Origin: Prorocentrum cordatum
Lineage: Eukaryota > Sar > Dinophyceae > Prorocentrales > Prorocentraceae
NCBI GenBank assembly: GCA_963575745.1
Contig: CAUYUJ010019348.1
Span: forward strand, 411,001-475,000
Length of the DNA: 64,000 bases
Direction: 5' to 3'
The notes beneath the pieces were generated by a model. It worked only from the letters and a program-made list of their open reading frames with translations, did not search any database and was not told the origin of the DNA. Below, in pieces: positions 1 through 11,137 of this stretch. The position numbers were made by a program, and so were the translations under genes. The first letter of the stretch is position 1; every line of letters starts with the position of its first letter.

Positions 1-288
1 GGGTATGAGGTGGTGGCCGACGGCCCCGGCGACTGGCAATGTGATAGCTTGAGCTCGTGCCGCCACAGGTTGAGCCCCAACCGCTTGAGCATCAACAGAT
101 ACGCCATGGAGTCTCGAGCAGAGGGCTCGTCCCGCCTGTGGCTCCCGAGCTGAAGGCTCGTCTCTTCTGAAGCTGTGAGATGCGCCTTGTAGACTCGAGC
201 TGAAGGCTCGTCCCGCCTGTGACTCCCGAGCTGAAGGCTCGTCCCGTCTGCGACTGTCAAGAATTTCCTCTTCCAACCCCCTATCGTC

Positions 289-321
<33 letters not shown>

Positions 322-1020
322 TGCGGCGCTCTCGGCGTCCGTGGGCATCGTCTCTGATTCTCGAGCTGAAGGCTCGTCCCTTCTGGAGCTGTGAGATGCG
401 CCTTGGAGACTCGAGCTGAAGGCTCGTCCCGCCTGTGACTCCCGAGCTGAAGGCTCGTCCCGTCTGCGACTGTCAAGAATTTCCTCCTCCAACCCCCTAT
501 CGTCGTCGTGGTCGTGCTCGTGCACGTGGTCGTGGTCGTCGCCGTCGTCGTCGAGGCGACGGCGACCGTGGAGGTCGTCGTCGGCGGCGTCGGCGTCGTG
601 GTGGTCAGGCTGCCCAGGGAGCTGATTGGCTGAAGTCTCTGGTTCTCGAGCTGAAGGCTCGTCCCTTCTGAAGCTGTGAGATACGCCTGTGGAGACTCCA
701 CCATCCGCTGGGGGAGACGCCGTGGACCTCCTGTCGGGAGGAAACTGGTCTCCGACCGCGGGCGCTCCCTCAGCAGCACTCCCACCTGTCGCCGCAATGC
801 TGTTGCCGGGGGGGGGGGGCGATGGGGTATGAGGTGGTGGCCGACGGCCCCGGCGACTGGCAAGCTTGAGCTCGTGCCGCCACAGGTTGAGCCCAAACCG
901 CTTGAACATCGACAGATGCGCCTTGGAGTCTCGAGCAGGGGGCTCGTCCCGCCTGTGACTCCCGAGCTGAAGGCTCATCTCTTCTGAAGCTGTGAGATGC
1001 GCCTTGGAGAGGGAGGCAGC
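1..1020. repeat. Higher-order tandem array, left block (GAGCTGAAGGCTCG repeat)
   Basis: The core motif CGAGCTGAAGGCTCGTCCC recurs at about 148, 197, 230, 363, 413, 446, 650 and 965. Neighbouring copies are alternately about 33 and 49 bases apart. The motif contains a five-base inverted repeat (CGAGC, loop TGAAG, GCTCG). Between clusters lies a GTCGTG-rich stretch after a conserved segment reading AAGAATTTCCTC, and a longer segment starting GAGACTCCACCATCCGCT. On the minus strand the motif reads as a recurring Asp-Glu-Pro-Ser-Ala-Arg-Glu peptide. That reading occurs in several frames and is probably incidental. The same units continue at 3,380-5,620. Confidence 0.9.
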
Positions 1021-1029
1021 TGAAGGCTG

Positions 1030-1640
1030 CGAGCTGTATTGGCACGTGTGAGGCTGCTGTTGCTGCGGCAGCAGCCCTGCTGCTGCGTCGCCCCCCTGGG
1101 CGCCGGCTGCTGCTGCTGCAGCTGCTGCGGCTGCTGCTGCTGTTGCAACTGCTGCGCGGCAGCTGCTGCAGACGGCTTCCAGGGGTGTCCAGCTGTTGCT
1201 GCTGTAGATGGCGGGCTGCCGGGCAGGCTGCGGGGCAGGCGGCCGCAGGCGGCGCCCGCGGCTCCAGCTGCGGCCGCGGAGCCAGCGGCGCCATCGGCGC
1301 CAGCGGCGCCCGCGGCGCAGGCAAGCCCGAGGGAGGGGAGCGGGCGGCGGCCGCGGCCCCCGCTGCGCCCGCGGCGCGCCGGCGGCGCCCCGCTGCGCGC
1401 GCGGCGCCCGCGGCGCGTGGGGGGCCCAAGGGGGGGCGGCCGCCGACAGCGGCCGCGGCACCGGCAGCGCCAGCGGCGCCGACGGGCCAGCGGCGCCCGC
1501 GGCGCCCGCGGCGCCCGAGACGCAGGGGAGCACGGGGGGCGGCCGCAGGCGGCGGCCGCCGGCGGCGCCCGCGGCGCACCCGGCCCCGCCGCGGCCGGGG
1601 CACGGCCACACCCAGGAGAGGCCAGAGTGAAATGAGGTGA
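1030..1640. repeat. CTG- and GGCGCC-rich low-complexity DNA
   Basis: First a CTG/CAG-rich stretch (1,055-1,200), then about 400 bases dominated by GGCGCC and GGCCGC steps. Long frames exist on both strands here because stop codons are rare in such sequence. None has convincing protein character, so no gene is called. Confidence 0.8.
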
Positions 1641-1664
1641 AGCAAGGGCGGGCGCGCCCGCAGC

Positions 1665-3400
1665 TTAGGTGACGACCTTCCATTGTTTCTGGTCCTTCTT
1701 GGGTGCGCGGCGAACGGCGTGGTCCTTCGCCGCCTGGCGCCCCCTGCCCGCGCCGCCACTTCCACCCAGGTGCCGAAGCCGCGCCTGCGTCCAGTCAACG
1801 CCGAGGTCCAGTGCGTCGTCCATGGCCCGCACGTCACAGTTATGGCTGCGGAAGGGCGACAGGAAGTTGACGCGCGTTTTCTGGTCGTGCCGCCGCGGGT
1901 CGAGCGCGCCATTACAGCTAGGCAAGGCGTGCTGCTGGGCGAACGCGTGCCAGGCGCCTGTGAACCTCGCTCCCAGGGAGGCCTGAAGCCGCTTTATCGT
2001 CTCGCCAGGTGTCTCCCCGGGGAGGTCCCACTGGATGTCGCCGATCTTAATTTTATATAGCTGCTGTTCCGTGTCTGGGTCTAAAAAGGTTCTGGACAGT
2101 GACGCGCGGCGGGGCCCCCTACCAGGGGCGGGGTGGTCAGCGGCTGGTCCTCGGCGCGGCGCCTGCTGCTGCTTCTGCGGCTGCTGCTGCTGCGTCCGCC
2201 GCCTGCCGTCTGCCGCCCACCCGACCCGCCAGCGCGGTCGGCGTCGCTGGCCAGGTTTCGGCCCAGGGGCAGCGGGGAGACTGGAGGGTGGCCAGTCACA
2301 GAGGCTAGGCAGGGCGTCCACCCGCTGCCACGAAGACGCGCTGGGGGAACGTGCCGGCCGCGCCGCCGCTGTTCCTCGGCGCTCGAGCTCGCGCCCTTGC
2401 CTGGGAGGGAGGGGCCAGGGCAAGTGGTGTCAGCCAGGGGAGTGAGGCGGTGGGTGGTTATCTGTTCCTGTTCTTGCCCATGCTCCCATGTCTGCGCTGG
2501 CGCTACTTCCGCGCCCTCCCAATGGGCGGCCGGCAGCTCCTGCTCATCGGGCTCTTCCGGCTCCTGCTCCGCATGCTGCTCACGTACGCTGCTCTGCGAC
2601 TGTTCCGACTGGTTGGGCCCGCCGCCGGAATCGTCTATGGCTTCGCGGGGCGCGGCGGCAACTGGGACACGGAAGTCTGGCGGGGACTTGCGGGTTGGCG
2701 CGGGCCGCACGTCTGGCCGCCAGGTAAAGGCCGAGTCGCCTCCAGCAGCTGGGGCAGAGAGGACCGCTGCACTGTGGTAGGCGGGGGCAGGCCCCTCCCG
2801 TTGGCGCTCGCCTTCAGACCCGCGCCCGCCCTCGCCCACGAGCGCGCCCCCGTCTGTCGCAGCGTGACTTTCGTCATGTGCGGGAGTGCTGCGGGTCGCA
2901 CCTGGCCCAGGCACGTTGTCAGACGCCGCTTCTTTCGCCGGGGCGGGGGTCGCCTTCCTCAGCGTGGTCCGGCCTTCGGGCGCGAGTGGCTGCGGTTCGC
3001 TGTCCGTTCGGGCGGATTCGCCGACAGGGGAACGAGGGCGAATGGGCGCGAAGGGACTTCTCTCGACAAGCTGGCGGATGGCCTCGATGTCCTGCCTCTG
3101 CAAGGCGCGTTCGTGGTTACCCAGCTAGGGGTCTTCGAGAGTACCAGGGGCGGCGGCGGGCGGAGTCACAGCGGGGCGTTGTTGGGTCTCGCCGCCAACC
3201 AAATGTATCGACAGCCCCAGGTTTTGCAAGTAATGGGCTCCGCATCGACCGTCGGCCACGGGGATGGCCTCGGAGGCGCTGGCTGGAGGGTCGGTGCCGA
3301 TCGCAAACACGCGCCCGTCTGTGGCCCGCACGCGCGCGCGCTCCGGTGTGAACTCCTGACCCTCGATGCTGCGAGGAGGCTCGGGATAACCTCCACCATC
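1665..3400 (-). CDS. Hypothetical protein gene, multi-segment (introns or frame breaks)
   Basis: Three minus-strand segments read like one protein. About 3,400-3,125 encodes a charged stretch with ARVRATDGRVFAIGTD. About 3,103-2,090 begins QRQDIEAIRQLVERS and becomes acidic and Gln/Glu-rich (SEQSQSSVREQHAEQEPEE). About 2,100-1,665 encodes FLDPDTEQQLYKIKIGDIQW and a tail ending KKDQKQWKVVT before a stop. The segments are in different frames. Dinoflagellate introns, which often lack canonical GT starts, or frame-shifting decay could both explain this. No domain is recognised. The gene sits inside the hairpin-repeat array, so its 5' end is unclear. Function unknown. Confidence 0.4.
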
Positions 3401-3945
3401 CGCTCGGGGAGGCGTCGTGGAACTCTTTCTCGGGAGGAGGCTGGTCACCGACTGCGGGCGCTCCCCCAGCAGCAATCCCACCTGTCGCCACGATGCTGTT
3501 GCCAGGGGGGGAGCAATGGGCTATGACCTCGCAGCTGAAGGCTGCTCCTCTCTGTCTGGACGCGTCCAAGGGAGGGTGGTCGGCGGAGTGTGGGCGCGAG
3601 CCATTGGGATGTGGATCGGGGACGTGGGCGGACTGCGCTCGGTCCACCCACCCGTCGTCAACGCTGCCACCCCAATGGGCAGCCTCAAGCACGGGCCGTC
3701 CACCCTCGTTGGACAGGCTCCTGGGCCGATCTTCGAGAATGCCGCCGTCACTCATGACCACAGTCCCTGCGGCGCTCTCGGCGTCCGTGGGCATCGTCTC
3801 TGGTTCTCGAGCTGAAGGCGCGTCCCTTCTGAAGCTGTGAGATACGCCTTGGAGACTCGAGCTGAAGGCTCGTCCCGCCTGTGGCTCCCGAGCTGAAGGC
3901 TCGTCCCGTCTGTGACTGTCAGGAATTTCCTCTTCCAACCCCCTA

Positions 3946-3980
<35 letters not shown>

Positions 3981-5620
3981 CTCGTGGTCGTGGTCGTCGT
4001 CGTCGTCGTCGTCGAGGCGACAGCGTCCGTGGAGGTCGTCGTCGGCGGCGTCGGCGTCGTGGTGGCCAGGCTGCCCAGGGAGCTGATTGGCTGAAGTCTC
4101 TGGTTCTCGCGCTGAAGGCTCGCCCCTTCTGAAGCTGTGAGATGCGCCTGTGGAGACTCCACCATCCGCTCGGGGAGACGTCGTTGACCTCTTGTCGGGA
4201 GGAAACTGGTCACCGACCGCGGGCGCCCCCTCAGCAGCACTCCCATCTGTCGCCACAATACTGTTGCCAGGGGGGGGGGGGGGGGGGGGCAATGGGGCAT
4301 AAGGTGGTGGCCGACGGCCGCGGCGACTGGCAATGTGATAGCTTGAGCTCGTGCCGCCACAGGTTGAGCCCCAACCACGTGAGCATCAACAGGTACGCCT
4401 TGGAGTCTCGAGCAGAGGGCTCGTCCCGCCTGTGGCTCCCGAGCTGAAGGCTCGTCTCTTCTGAAGCTGTGAGATACGCCTTGTAGACTCGAGCTGAAGG
4501 CTCGTCCCGCCTGTGACTCCCGAGCTGAAGGTTCGTCCCGTCTTCGACTGTCAAGAATTTCCTCTTCCAACCCCCTATCGTGGTCGTGGTCTGCGGCGCT
4601 CTCGGCGTCCGTGGGCATCGTCTCTGATTGTCGAGCTGAAGGCTCGTCCCTTCTGGAGCTGTGAGATACGCCTTGGCGACTCGAGCTGAAGGCTCGCCCC
4701 GCCTGTGACTCCCGAGCTGAAGGCTCGTCCCGTCTGCGACTGTCAAGAATTTCCTCTTCCAACCCCCTATCGTCGTGGTGGTCGCGGTCGTGGTCGTGCT
4801 CGTGATCGTCGTCGTCGTCGTCGAGGCGACGGCGTCCGTGGAGGGCGTCGTCGGCGGCGTCGGCGTCGTGGTGGTCAGGCTGCCCAGGGAGCTGATTGGC
4901 TGAAGTCTCTGGTTCTCGCGCTGAAGGCTCGTCCTTTCTGAAGCTGTGAGATACGCCTGTGGAGACTCCACCATCCGCTCGGGGAGACGTCGTGGACCTC
5001 TTGTCGGGAGGAAACTGGTCTCCGACCGCGGGCGCTCCCTCAGCAGCACTCCCACCTGTCGCCACAATGCTGTTGCCAGGGGGGGAGCAATGGGGTACGA
5101 GGTGGTGGCCGACGGCCCCGGCGACTGGCAGTGTGATAGCTTGAGCTCGTGCCGCCACAGGTTGAGCCCCAACCACGTGAGCATCAACAGATACGCCATG
5201 GAGTCTCGAGCAGAGGGCTCGTCCCGCCTGGGGCGCCCGAGCTGAAGGCCCATCTCTTCTGAAGCTGTGAGATACGCCTTGGAGACTCGAGCTGAAGGCT
5301 CGTCCCGCCTGTGACTCCCGAGCTGAAGGCTCGTCCCGTCTTCGACTGTCAAGAATTTCCTCTTCCAACCCCCTCTCGTCGCCGTGGTCGTGCTCGCGCT
5401 CGTGGTCGTGGTAGTGGTCGTCGTCGTCGTCGTCGAGGCGACGGCGTCCGTGGAGGTCGTCGTCGGCGGCGTCGGCGTCGTGGTGGTCAGGCTGCCCAGG
5501 GAGCTGATTGGCTGAAGTCTCTGGTTCTCGAGCTGAAGGCACGTCCTTTCTGCAGCTGTGAGATGCGCCTGTGGAGACTCCACCATCGGCTCGGGGAGAC
5601 GTCGTGGACCTCTTGTCGGG
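3380..5620. repeat. Higher-order tandem array, right block
   Basis: This continues the array of 1-1,020. Core motif copies are near 3,808, 3,858, 3,891, 4,110, 4,441, 4,489, 4,522, 4,632, 4,681, 4,714, 4,918, 5,239, 5,287, 5,320 and 5,530. The longer segment starting near CTCCACCATCCGCT recurs at about 3,390, 4,153, 4,964 and 5,574. GTCGTG-rich stretches occur at about 3,945, 4,577, 4,770 and 5,375. A G homopolymer at 4,271-4,288 marks the same place that holds GGGGGGAGCAATGGGG in other copies. The several long minus-strand frames here are products of the repeat. Confidence 0.9.
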
Positions 5621-5779
5621 AGGAAAACCAGACACCTTGCCAGGGGCGCTCAGGCTCCTCGGAAGCCTCGTAACGTAATTTGGGCCCCTGGCGGCCGTTC
5701 GGGGCGATCTGGGCAGCCCCGGACTGTCCTCGGCGAGGCGCCGCTGCTGGAACGCATCCGAGGCTGAAGACGTGCCCAG

Positions 5780-6922
5780 CTCGGACGAACGCGCAGGTCC
5801 TTCGAGGGCGACGCCTCCCGGCCACAAGAAGATATCCGTCCTACTGTACCCCATGGCGGCCCACGTGGCAAAGTGGCCGTGCTTGATCTCGGTCCGCCTC
5901 CTCCTTTCCTGTCGACGACGTCCGCGCCGCCGCCCTTTGCAAGGCCGAGCGGGTCCCAGTGGCCGACGGGCGCCTGCCGGCCCCGCGCGCTCTCGATGGC
6001 GCGCGGCGGCAGATCCGCGTGGGTCGCCCAGTCGCCCTGGGCGGGGCCCTCGAGGACGGCGCCTCCCTGCCACAGGAAGAAGTCCTGCACGATGTACCCT
6101 ATGGTGGCCCACGTGGCGACGCGGCCGTGCTTGACCTCGGTGTCTCTCCTCCTGTCGGGGGGGGTCCGCACCGAAGTCCCTCGCCAGGTCGAGCGGGTCC
6201 CAGTAGCCGACGGGCGCCTGTAAGTCCCACTCGCTATCGACGGCGCGCAGCGGCGAATCCGTGTAGGTCGCCCAGTCGCCCCAGGCGGAGCCCATGAGGC
6301 CGTCCTGGAGGAACATCCCGATGATGGCCACCATGGCCAGGCGGCCGCTGGCCAGCTCCGCGTTCAAGGGCCGCTTCATCTCCTCGTCCACCTCGTCTAC
6401 GTCCTCGTCTTCCGCCTCCACCTCCACGTCCTCGTCCTCCGCCTCCCCCTCCACCTCCGCGTCCTCGACCTCCGCCTCCACCTCATCGTCGTCCACATCC
6501 TCCTTGACCATGCGCTCGCTCTCGAGCGCGCGCGGCGGGGATACTGTGTAGAGAGTCCAATCGCCCCAGGCGGAGCCTGTCAAACCGTCCTGGACGAACG
6601 TGCCGATGAGAGCCGTCATGGGAGGGGGAGCGTTCGCGATCTCCGCCCCCATCTTGGACTGTTTTCCCCCGGCGTCACTGGGCCGCCGCGCCTTCCAGCC
6701 GACTGCGCCTGCAGCAGCAGCGGTGCCAGCAGACTGAACCTGCGGCAGCTCGCAGAACGCGTTATACGCCGCGATCTGTGCCCAGCCCGCCGCGAGACCC
6801 TTAGGGCGCGCTCCAAGGCCGTGCGGGGGGTCGACGAACCTCTGGCCGGCCGCCGGCGACAGGCGGCATCCGGGCAGCTTGCTAGTGCTCTCGGGTATGA
6901 TGTAGCCCAGGGTCGCAACCAT
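5780..6922 (-). pseudogene. Decayed tandem light-harvesting complex (chlorophyll a/c-binding) polyprotein
   Basis: The minus strand carries several pieces of a plastid light-harvesting antenna protein of the dinoflagellate/heterokont type. From 6,922: helix-1 tail (MVATLGYIIPE), a KLPG loop, a GWAQI segment, then helix 3 near 6,646 reading AEIAN followed by PPPM where the chlorophyll-binding GRLAM is expected. An all-acidic linker of about 45 residues follows. A second helix 3 near 6,361 keeps ASGRLAMVAIIG and ends QAPVGYWDPLDL. After a frame change near 6,170, next to a G run, come helix 1 of another unit (EVKHGRVATWATIGYI), a collapsed tail ending APVGHWDPLGL, and, after a second frame change near 5,900, one more helix 1 (EIKHGHFATWAAMGY). 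Such genes normally encode head-to-tail three-helix units. Here units are fused, shortened and out of frame, so I call a pseudogene; introns could explain some frame changes. Confidence 0.8.
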
Positions 6923-6950
6923 GTTGTTGTTGTTGTTGTTGTTGTTGTTG
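6923..6950. repeat. GTT microsatellite
   Basis: About nine GTT triplets directly abut the first light-harvesting block. On the minus strand they would encode an Asn run exactly where the charged, chlorophyll-binding start of helix 1 should be. Confidence 0.9.
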
Positions 6951-7090
6951 GGGGGTATGCACGCCCGGACGGCGGCCCCCGTCCACCTCACAGGACCAAG
7001 GAGGCGCACGAAGAAAGCCGTATAGATGGGGGGATACCAAAAGAGACCGAGGGGGGCCGGCACAGGGAGAGGGGCCCCAAAGGCGGGAGG
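6951..7090. other. No gene seen
   Basis: GC-rich sequence between the light-harvesting remnant and the 449-bp satellite. The minus-strand frame through it reads into the satellite and has no domain character. Confidence 0.5.
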
Positions 7091-8437
7091 GGGAGGAGTG
7101 AGAGGGGGGAGACGATGAGGCCCTGGATGCAAAAGAACAGATGACCGACAACCCTGGTACGTGGCGGGAACAAGACAAAGACGAGGTGCGAACCTGAAAG
7201 GATGCACGCGTAGAGGGCATGGCATACATATCTGAACAGCGCCAGACACAAAAATTACTCACTGCGTGGAGCTCCCCATATGTGCCTCTATTCGCGTGGA
7301 CCTGTCCGCCGCGAACGTCTCCTTAGTAGTGCTGACGCCGCAGAATGACTGACTGACTGTTCTTCCGGCGCGGTCCGCCAATGACACGAACCCCATACTT
7401 AGGATATGGGGAACAAGAACCCCATACTTAGGATATGTGGAACGAATGCTCTATGGTCCGTGACTTGCGTTCCAAAAAGAATCAATATCCAATCACCTTG
7501 CACGGATGCCACTGTAGGATGTGGACATAGAAGGAGAGATAGAGAGAGAGGGGGGAGACGAAGAGACCCTGGATGCAAAAAGAACGGATGACCGACGACC
7601 CTGGTACGTGGCGGGAACAAGACAAAGACGAGGTGCGAACCTGAAAGGATGCACGCGTAGAGGGCATGGCGTACATATCTGGACAGCGCCAGACACAATA
7701 ATTATTCACTGCGTGGAGCTCCCCATATGTGCCTCTATTCGCATGGACCTGTCCGCCGCGAGTGTCTCCTTAGCAGTGCTGAAGCCACGGAGTGACTGAC
7801 TGACTGTTCTTCCGGCGCGGTCCGCCAATGACACGAACCCCATACTTAGGATATGGGGAACAATAACCCCATACTTAGGATATGTGGAACGAATGCTCTA
7901 TGGTCCGTGACTTGCGTTCCAAAAAGAATCAATATCCAATCACCTTGCACGGATGCCACTGTAGGATGTGGACATAGAAGGAGAGATAGAGAGAGAGAGG
8001 GGGGAGACGAAGAGACCCTGGATGCAAAAAGAACGGATGACCGACGACCCTGGTACGTGGCGGGAACAAGACAAAAGACGAGGTGCGAACCTGAAAGGAC
8101 GCACGCGTAGAGGGCATGGCGTACATATCTGGACAGCGCCAGACGCAATAATTATTCACTGCGTGGGGCTCCCCATATGTGCCTCTATTCGCATGGACCT
8201 GTCCGCCGCGAGTGTCTCCTTAGCAGTGCTGAAGCCGCAGAGTGACTGACTGACTGTTCTTCCGGCGCGGTCCGCCAATAACACGAACCCCATACTTAGG
8301 ATACGGGGAACAAGAACCCCATACTTAGGATATGTGGAACGAATGCTCGACGGTCCGTGACTTGCGCTCAAAAAGACACAATATCCAATTACCTTGCACG
8401 GATGCCACTGCAGGATGGGGACATGATAGAGAGAGAG

Positions 8438-8440
<3 letters not shown>
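7090..8440. repeat. Satellite of about 449 bp, three tandem copies
   Basis: Three direct copies start near 7,100, 7,549 and 7,998. Landmarks keep their spacing: GGATGCCACTG at 7,504, 7,951 and 8,400, and ACACGAACCCCATACTTAGG near 7,384, 7,832 and 8,281. Each copy holds an internal doublet of CCCATACTTAGGATATG about 30 bases apart, a GACTGACTGACTG run and a short GAGA tract. Copies differ by scattered substitutions only, so the array is young. The ORFs it generates are near-identical in each copy and are not called. Confidence 0.95.
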
Positions 8441-8525
<85 letters not shown>

Positions 8526-8527
8526 GG
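8427..8527. repeat. GA microsatellite
   Basis: Nearly pure GA dinucleotide for about 90 bases. It looks like an expansion of the short GAGA tract found at the end of each 449-bp satellite copy. Confidence 0.97.
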
Positions 8528-10195
8528 ACAGACACAGACAGGGACATCCTCAAGGGGCGATGGTTTCTGCGTGGTCGCCTGCAGGATCGGGCGGGGACGT
8601 CTAGCGGCTTTGCTGGCGTATGGCGGGGTCCTCCCGCGACCTATTTATGGTGCCGCGCAACAAGGCGTTCCGGCTAGCCCAACCCCAAAAGAAAAAAAGC
8701 AAAGTCCCGTCAAAGGCCGGGCTGGCGCGGGCGGAGGGGGGGGGCAGGGGAAAAGGAGAGCGGGGGGAGGGAGGACGGGGGGAGGGGCAAAGGACGGGGG
8801 GAGGGAGCGAGCGGGGGGGGAAGGACGGGGAGAGGGAGCAGGGGGGGGGGAACCAGCCCGGCTCCTAGGCCGGCGTGGGTCGCGATGCCGGCCGCGCGGC
8901 TCTGACGGAGGCCGAGGCCCCCGCGAAGCCGGTCGGATCCTGGAAGGCCCCCCTGAGTACAACAAACAAAAAAAAAAGAAGGAAATACACACACAACAAA
9001 CAAACAAACAAAAAAAACAAAAAAAAAACTCAGGTTTCCGACCTGCCCTTGGCCCGCGCTTCGCGCTACGATGTGGCGCGCGCTCCCGAAGCTCACGACC
9101 CCTTCCCCTTGCCCTTGCTCTTCCCCTTGCGCTGCGTCTCCGTCTTCACACGCGCGGCGCGCGCTTCAGCTCTGTCGGGCACCTCTGGGCAAGGGTGTCC
9201 GTGCTAACGTCCGCAGTAAACTCAGCCGCGTTCCGGGATATCCCAGGATCCTGAGCGCCCAGCTCGCCCACGAACGCAATTCCGGGCGGCGCGGCAGGCC
9301 CGGCGGCAGCGGCGGCCGTGGCCGCAGCGGAGGTCGCGGCCGCCGACCAAGCCGAGGGCGCGGAGCCCCCGGGCGCCACGCGGCGCAGGGCCGCGCTAGC
9401 CGCGGCCGCGGCACGGCCAGCCACGCGCACCAGCGCAGCCGCCGTGTCCCAGAGGCCGGCGGCGGCGGAGGCCTCGGCGGCAGCCGCCGCGTCCGCGGCG
9501 CAGGAGGCGGCAGCAGCCGGGCCACCGGCCGCGGCGGCGGCAGCCCAGCTCCCGCCAGCTGCACGGGGCACGCCAGCCCAAGCAGCGGCACCAGCGGCGG
9601 CGGCGCCAGCAGCGCCACGCCCACCCCCCGGCTGTGGGGACGGCGGAGGGGGCCCAGGGTGCGGGGCAGCGGCGGCAGCCCAGCGGGCAGCCAGCGCCCG
9701 CCGCTGGCCCCGGCGGCGGGCGGCACGCGACGCAGCGGCAGCGGCGCCAGGCGCGCCCGGAGGACCGCCAGCGCCAGCCGCCGGCCGCGGGGAAGCGCCC
9801 GCCATGGCACGGGAGGGGGGCTGCAGGACGGGGCCCCCCTTCCCGGCCCCCTCCCGGGCACGCCCGAGGTCAGGGCCGACCTCCGGCCCAAGGCGCGCGG
9901 GCGACGGGCCAGCTCGGCAACCTCGAGCCAGAGCGGCCTTGAGCCAGAGGCTACGGACGCTGGTGGGGATACGCGAAGCGTCATTTTTTTGTCAGACCCA
10001 ACGCATCCCTTTTTCTGTATCTCTCATCTGTCTTCTTCTCGGCTCGTTTGCCAAATGTGCAGGAAAAACGTGTCATTGATTCGCTGGAGGGGGTTCGAGG
10101 ACGCCGAGTGGAACCTCGCCAACGGAACCCTCTTCAGGAAATGGACGGCATAGACGACGCACCCTGGAGTAGCCATCCCAGAAGGCGATGAACTA
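8528..10195. other. Purine-rich and GC-rich DNA without a supported gene
   Basis: 8,735-8,870 is almost entirely G and A on the plus strand. 8,965-9,030 is an AAC/A-rich tract. 9,290-9,800 is GCGGC/GGCCGC-rich, with open frames on both strands that are composition artefacts. 10,060-10,153 ends a plus-strand frame with a plausible but unplaceable tail (SLIRWRGFEDAEWN). Confidence 0.6.
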
Positions 10196-10581
10196 TTGCC
10201 ATATATATATATATTGGAATACGCTGGAAGACCCGAAGCCAATACAGAACCTGGAGCACCCGCAAATCTTTCCGACGAGAGCGACCTCGACGATGACGAT
10301 GGAGATGATAACGAACCCGTGATCACGAAGTCAATCCAGAAGATGATCAAGAAACAGTTGGCCCTTCTATGCGCGTTTTCCGCAGCGCCGGGTACGAGAT
10401 TAATGAATTCAATGACGCGGTCAAAGAGAGCATCGAAGATGTGCACGCGCGAATTGCAACTTTGACACCGAACATTGCAGATATGGAATGTGGTTTTGAA
10501 GGCAATCAAATACGCATGACACGTTTGGAACACACTTTGAAAGAACAAGTGACACAACGGCTTGGCACTATTACCCCATAG
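10196..10581 (+). CDS. Hypothetical acidic and helical protein, frame-broken
   Basis: The first part (from about 10,196) reads PGAPANLSDESDLDDDDGDD and a lysine-rich helix (ITKSIQKMIKKQLALL). After a frame change near 10,370 a helical, probably coiled-coil stretch follows (AGYEINEFNDAVKESIEDV, then a heptad-like tail ending KEQVTQRLGTITP and a stop). This resembles the helical ORF1-like proteins that accompany some retroelements, but no diagnostic motif is present. Composition is less GC-biased than the flanks. Partial gene or pseudogene. Confidence 0.35.
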
Positions 10582-10881
10582 TTTCAAGCAGTAGGACATG
10601 CCACGCCGAACTCAACATCAACATTCCCGAAGTACACGACATCATATCATAACCTCAGTAGTGACCCAGAGTGTGACTCTGGGCGAAAAGGGGGGCGAGG
10701 AGGAGGAAGGTGAAGTGTGAGGAAGAGTTGGCGCGATCATAGTAATAACAAAAACTCAGATCTTTGGATATTGGGAACTCTTGTTCAAGAGTGCGAGCTC
10801 AACGCCACCACCACAACAAAAACAGTCTGCACCGCCGAACCTCACTTCAGCCACGCGCACAAGGGCAATGAATGACCGTTC
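10582..10881. other. No gene seen
   Basis: 300 bases between the hypothetical ORF and the 3' LTR. It holds an AAAAC-rich segment and a CCACCACCACAAC stretch but no coding signal or repeat recognised elsewhere in the window. Confidence 0.5.
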
Positions 10882-11128
10882 TGTGATATGGAAATCGGGA
10901 TGAAAGATCGCTGATCGTTTCTGTTCGAGCGTCGAACCTCGCGTAGCTCCAAGGCCAAGGGCCCTAAACGATTTGAGCGAAAACGGCTGCGGGAGAACAG
11001 GGAGTGAGAGCGCACCCAGCAGAGGCAAGGAAAGAGTAGGAATGAAACCGCGGGGCCCTCGAAGCTTCTATGGGGAGCTCTCGGGCCTTATACATTCCTG
11101 GGTTCCTGGGGAGTGAGCTTGATTCGCA
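10882..11128 (-). repeat. 3' LTR of the copia element
   Basis: Direct copy of 29,346-29,585. Read on the plus strand it starts TGTGATATGG and ends GATTCGCA; the other copy ends GATTCACA. On the minus strand the ends are TGCGAATC and CCATATCACA, fitting the TG...CA rule. A short insertion (near 11,100) and CACCCAGCAG in place of CAGCAGCAG distinguish it from the 5' copy. Confidence 0.85.
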
Positions 11129-11137
11129 CTCCTCCTA
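11129..11137 (-). promoter_or_regulatory. Polypurine tract
   Basis: Minus strand reads AGGAGGAG immediately before the TG of the 3' LTR. This is the expected site and composition for the plus-strand primer of reverse transcription. Confidence 0.65.

Noticed and set aside
1039-1640. Ala/Arg/Gly-rich ORFs
   Set aside because: GGCGCC-dominated sequence lacks stops in all frames; there is no domain and no codon signal.
3752-7249. Single 1,165-codon gene
   Set aside because: It fuses satellite sequence, light-harvesting fragments and the hairpin-repeat array; only the light-harvesting part is homologous to a protein.
6920-7249. Transit peptide upstream of the light-harvesting remnant
   Set aside because: The upstream codons are the 449-bp satellite and an Asn-encoding microsatellite, not a plastid leader.
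9071-10153. 360-codon plus-strand ORF
   Set aside because: Composition artefact of GCGGC repeats; the opposite strand is equally open. Only its last 30 codons look natural.
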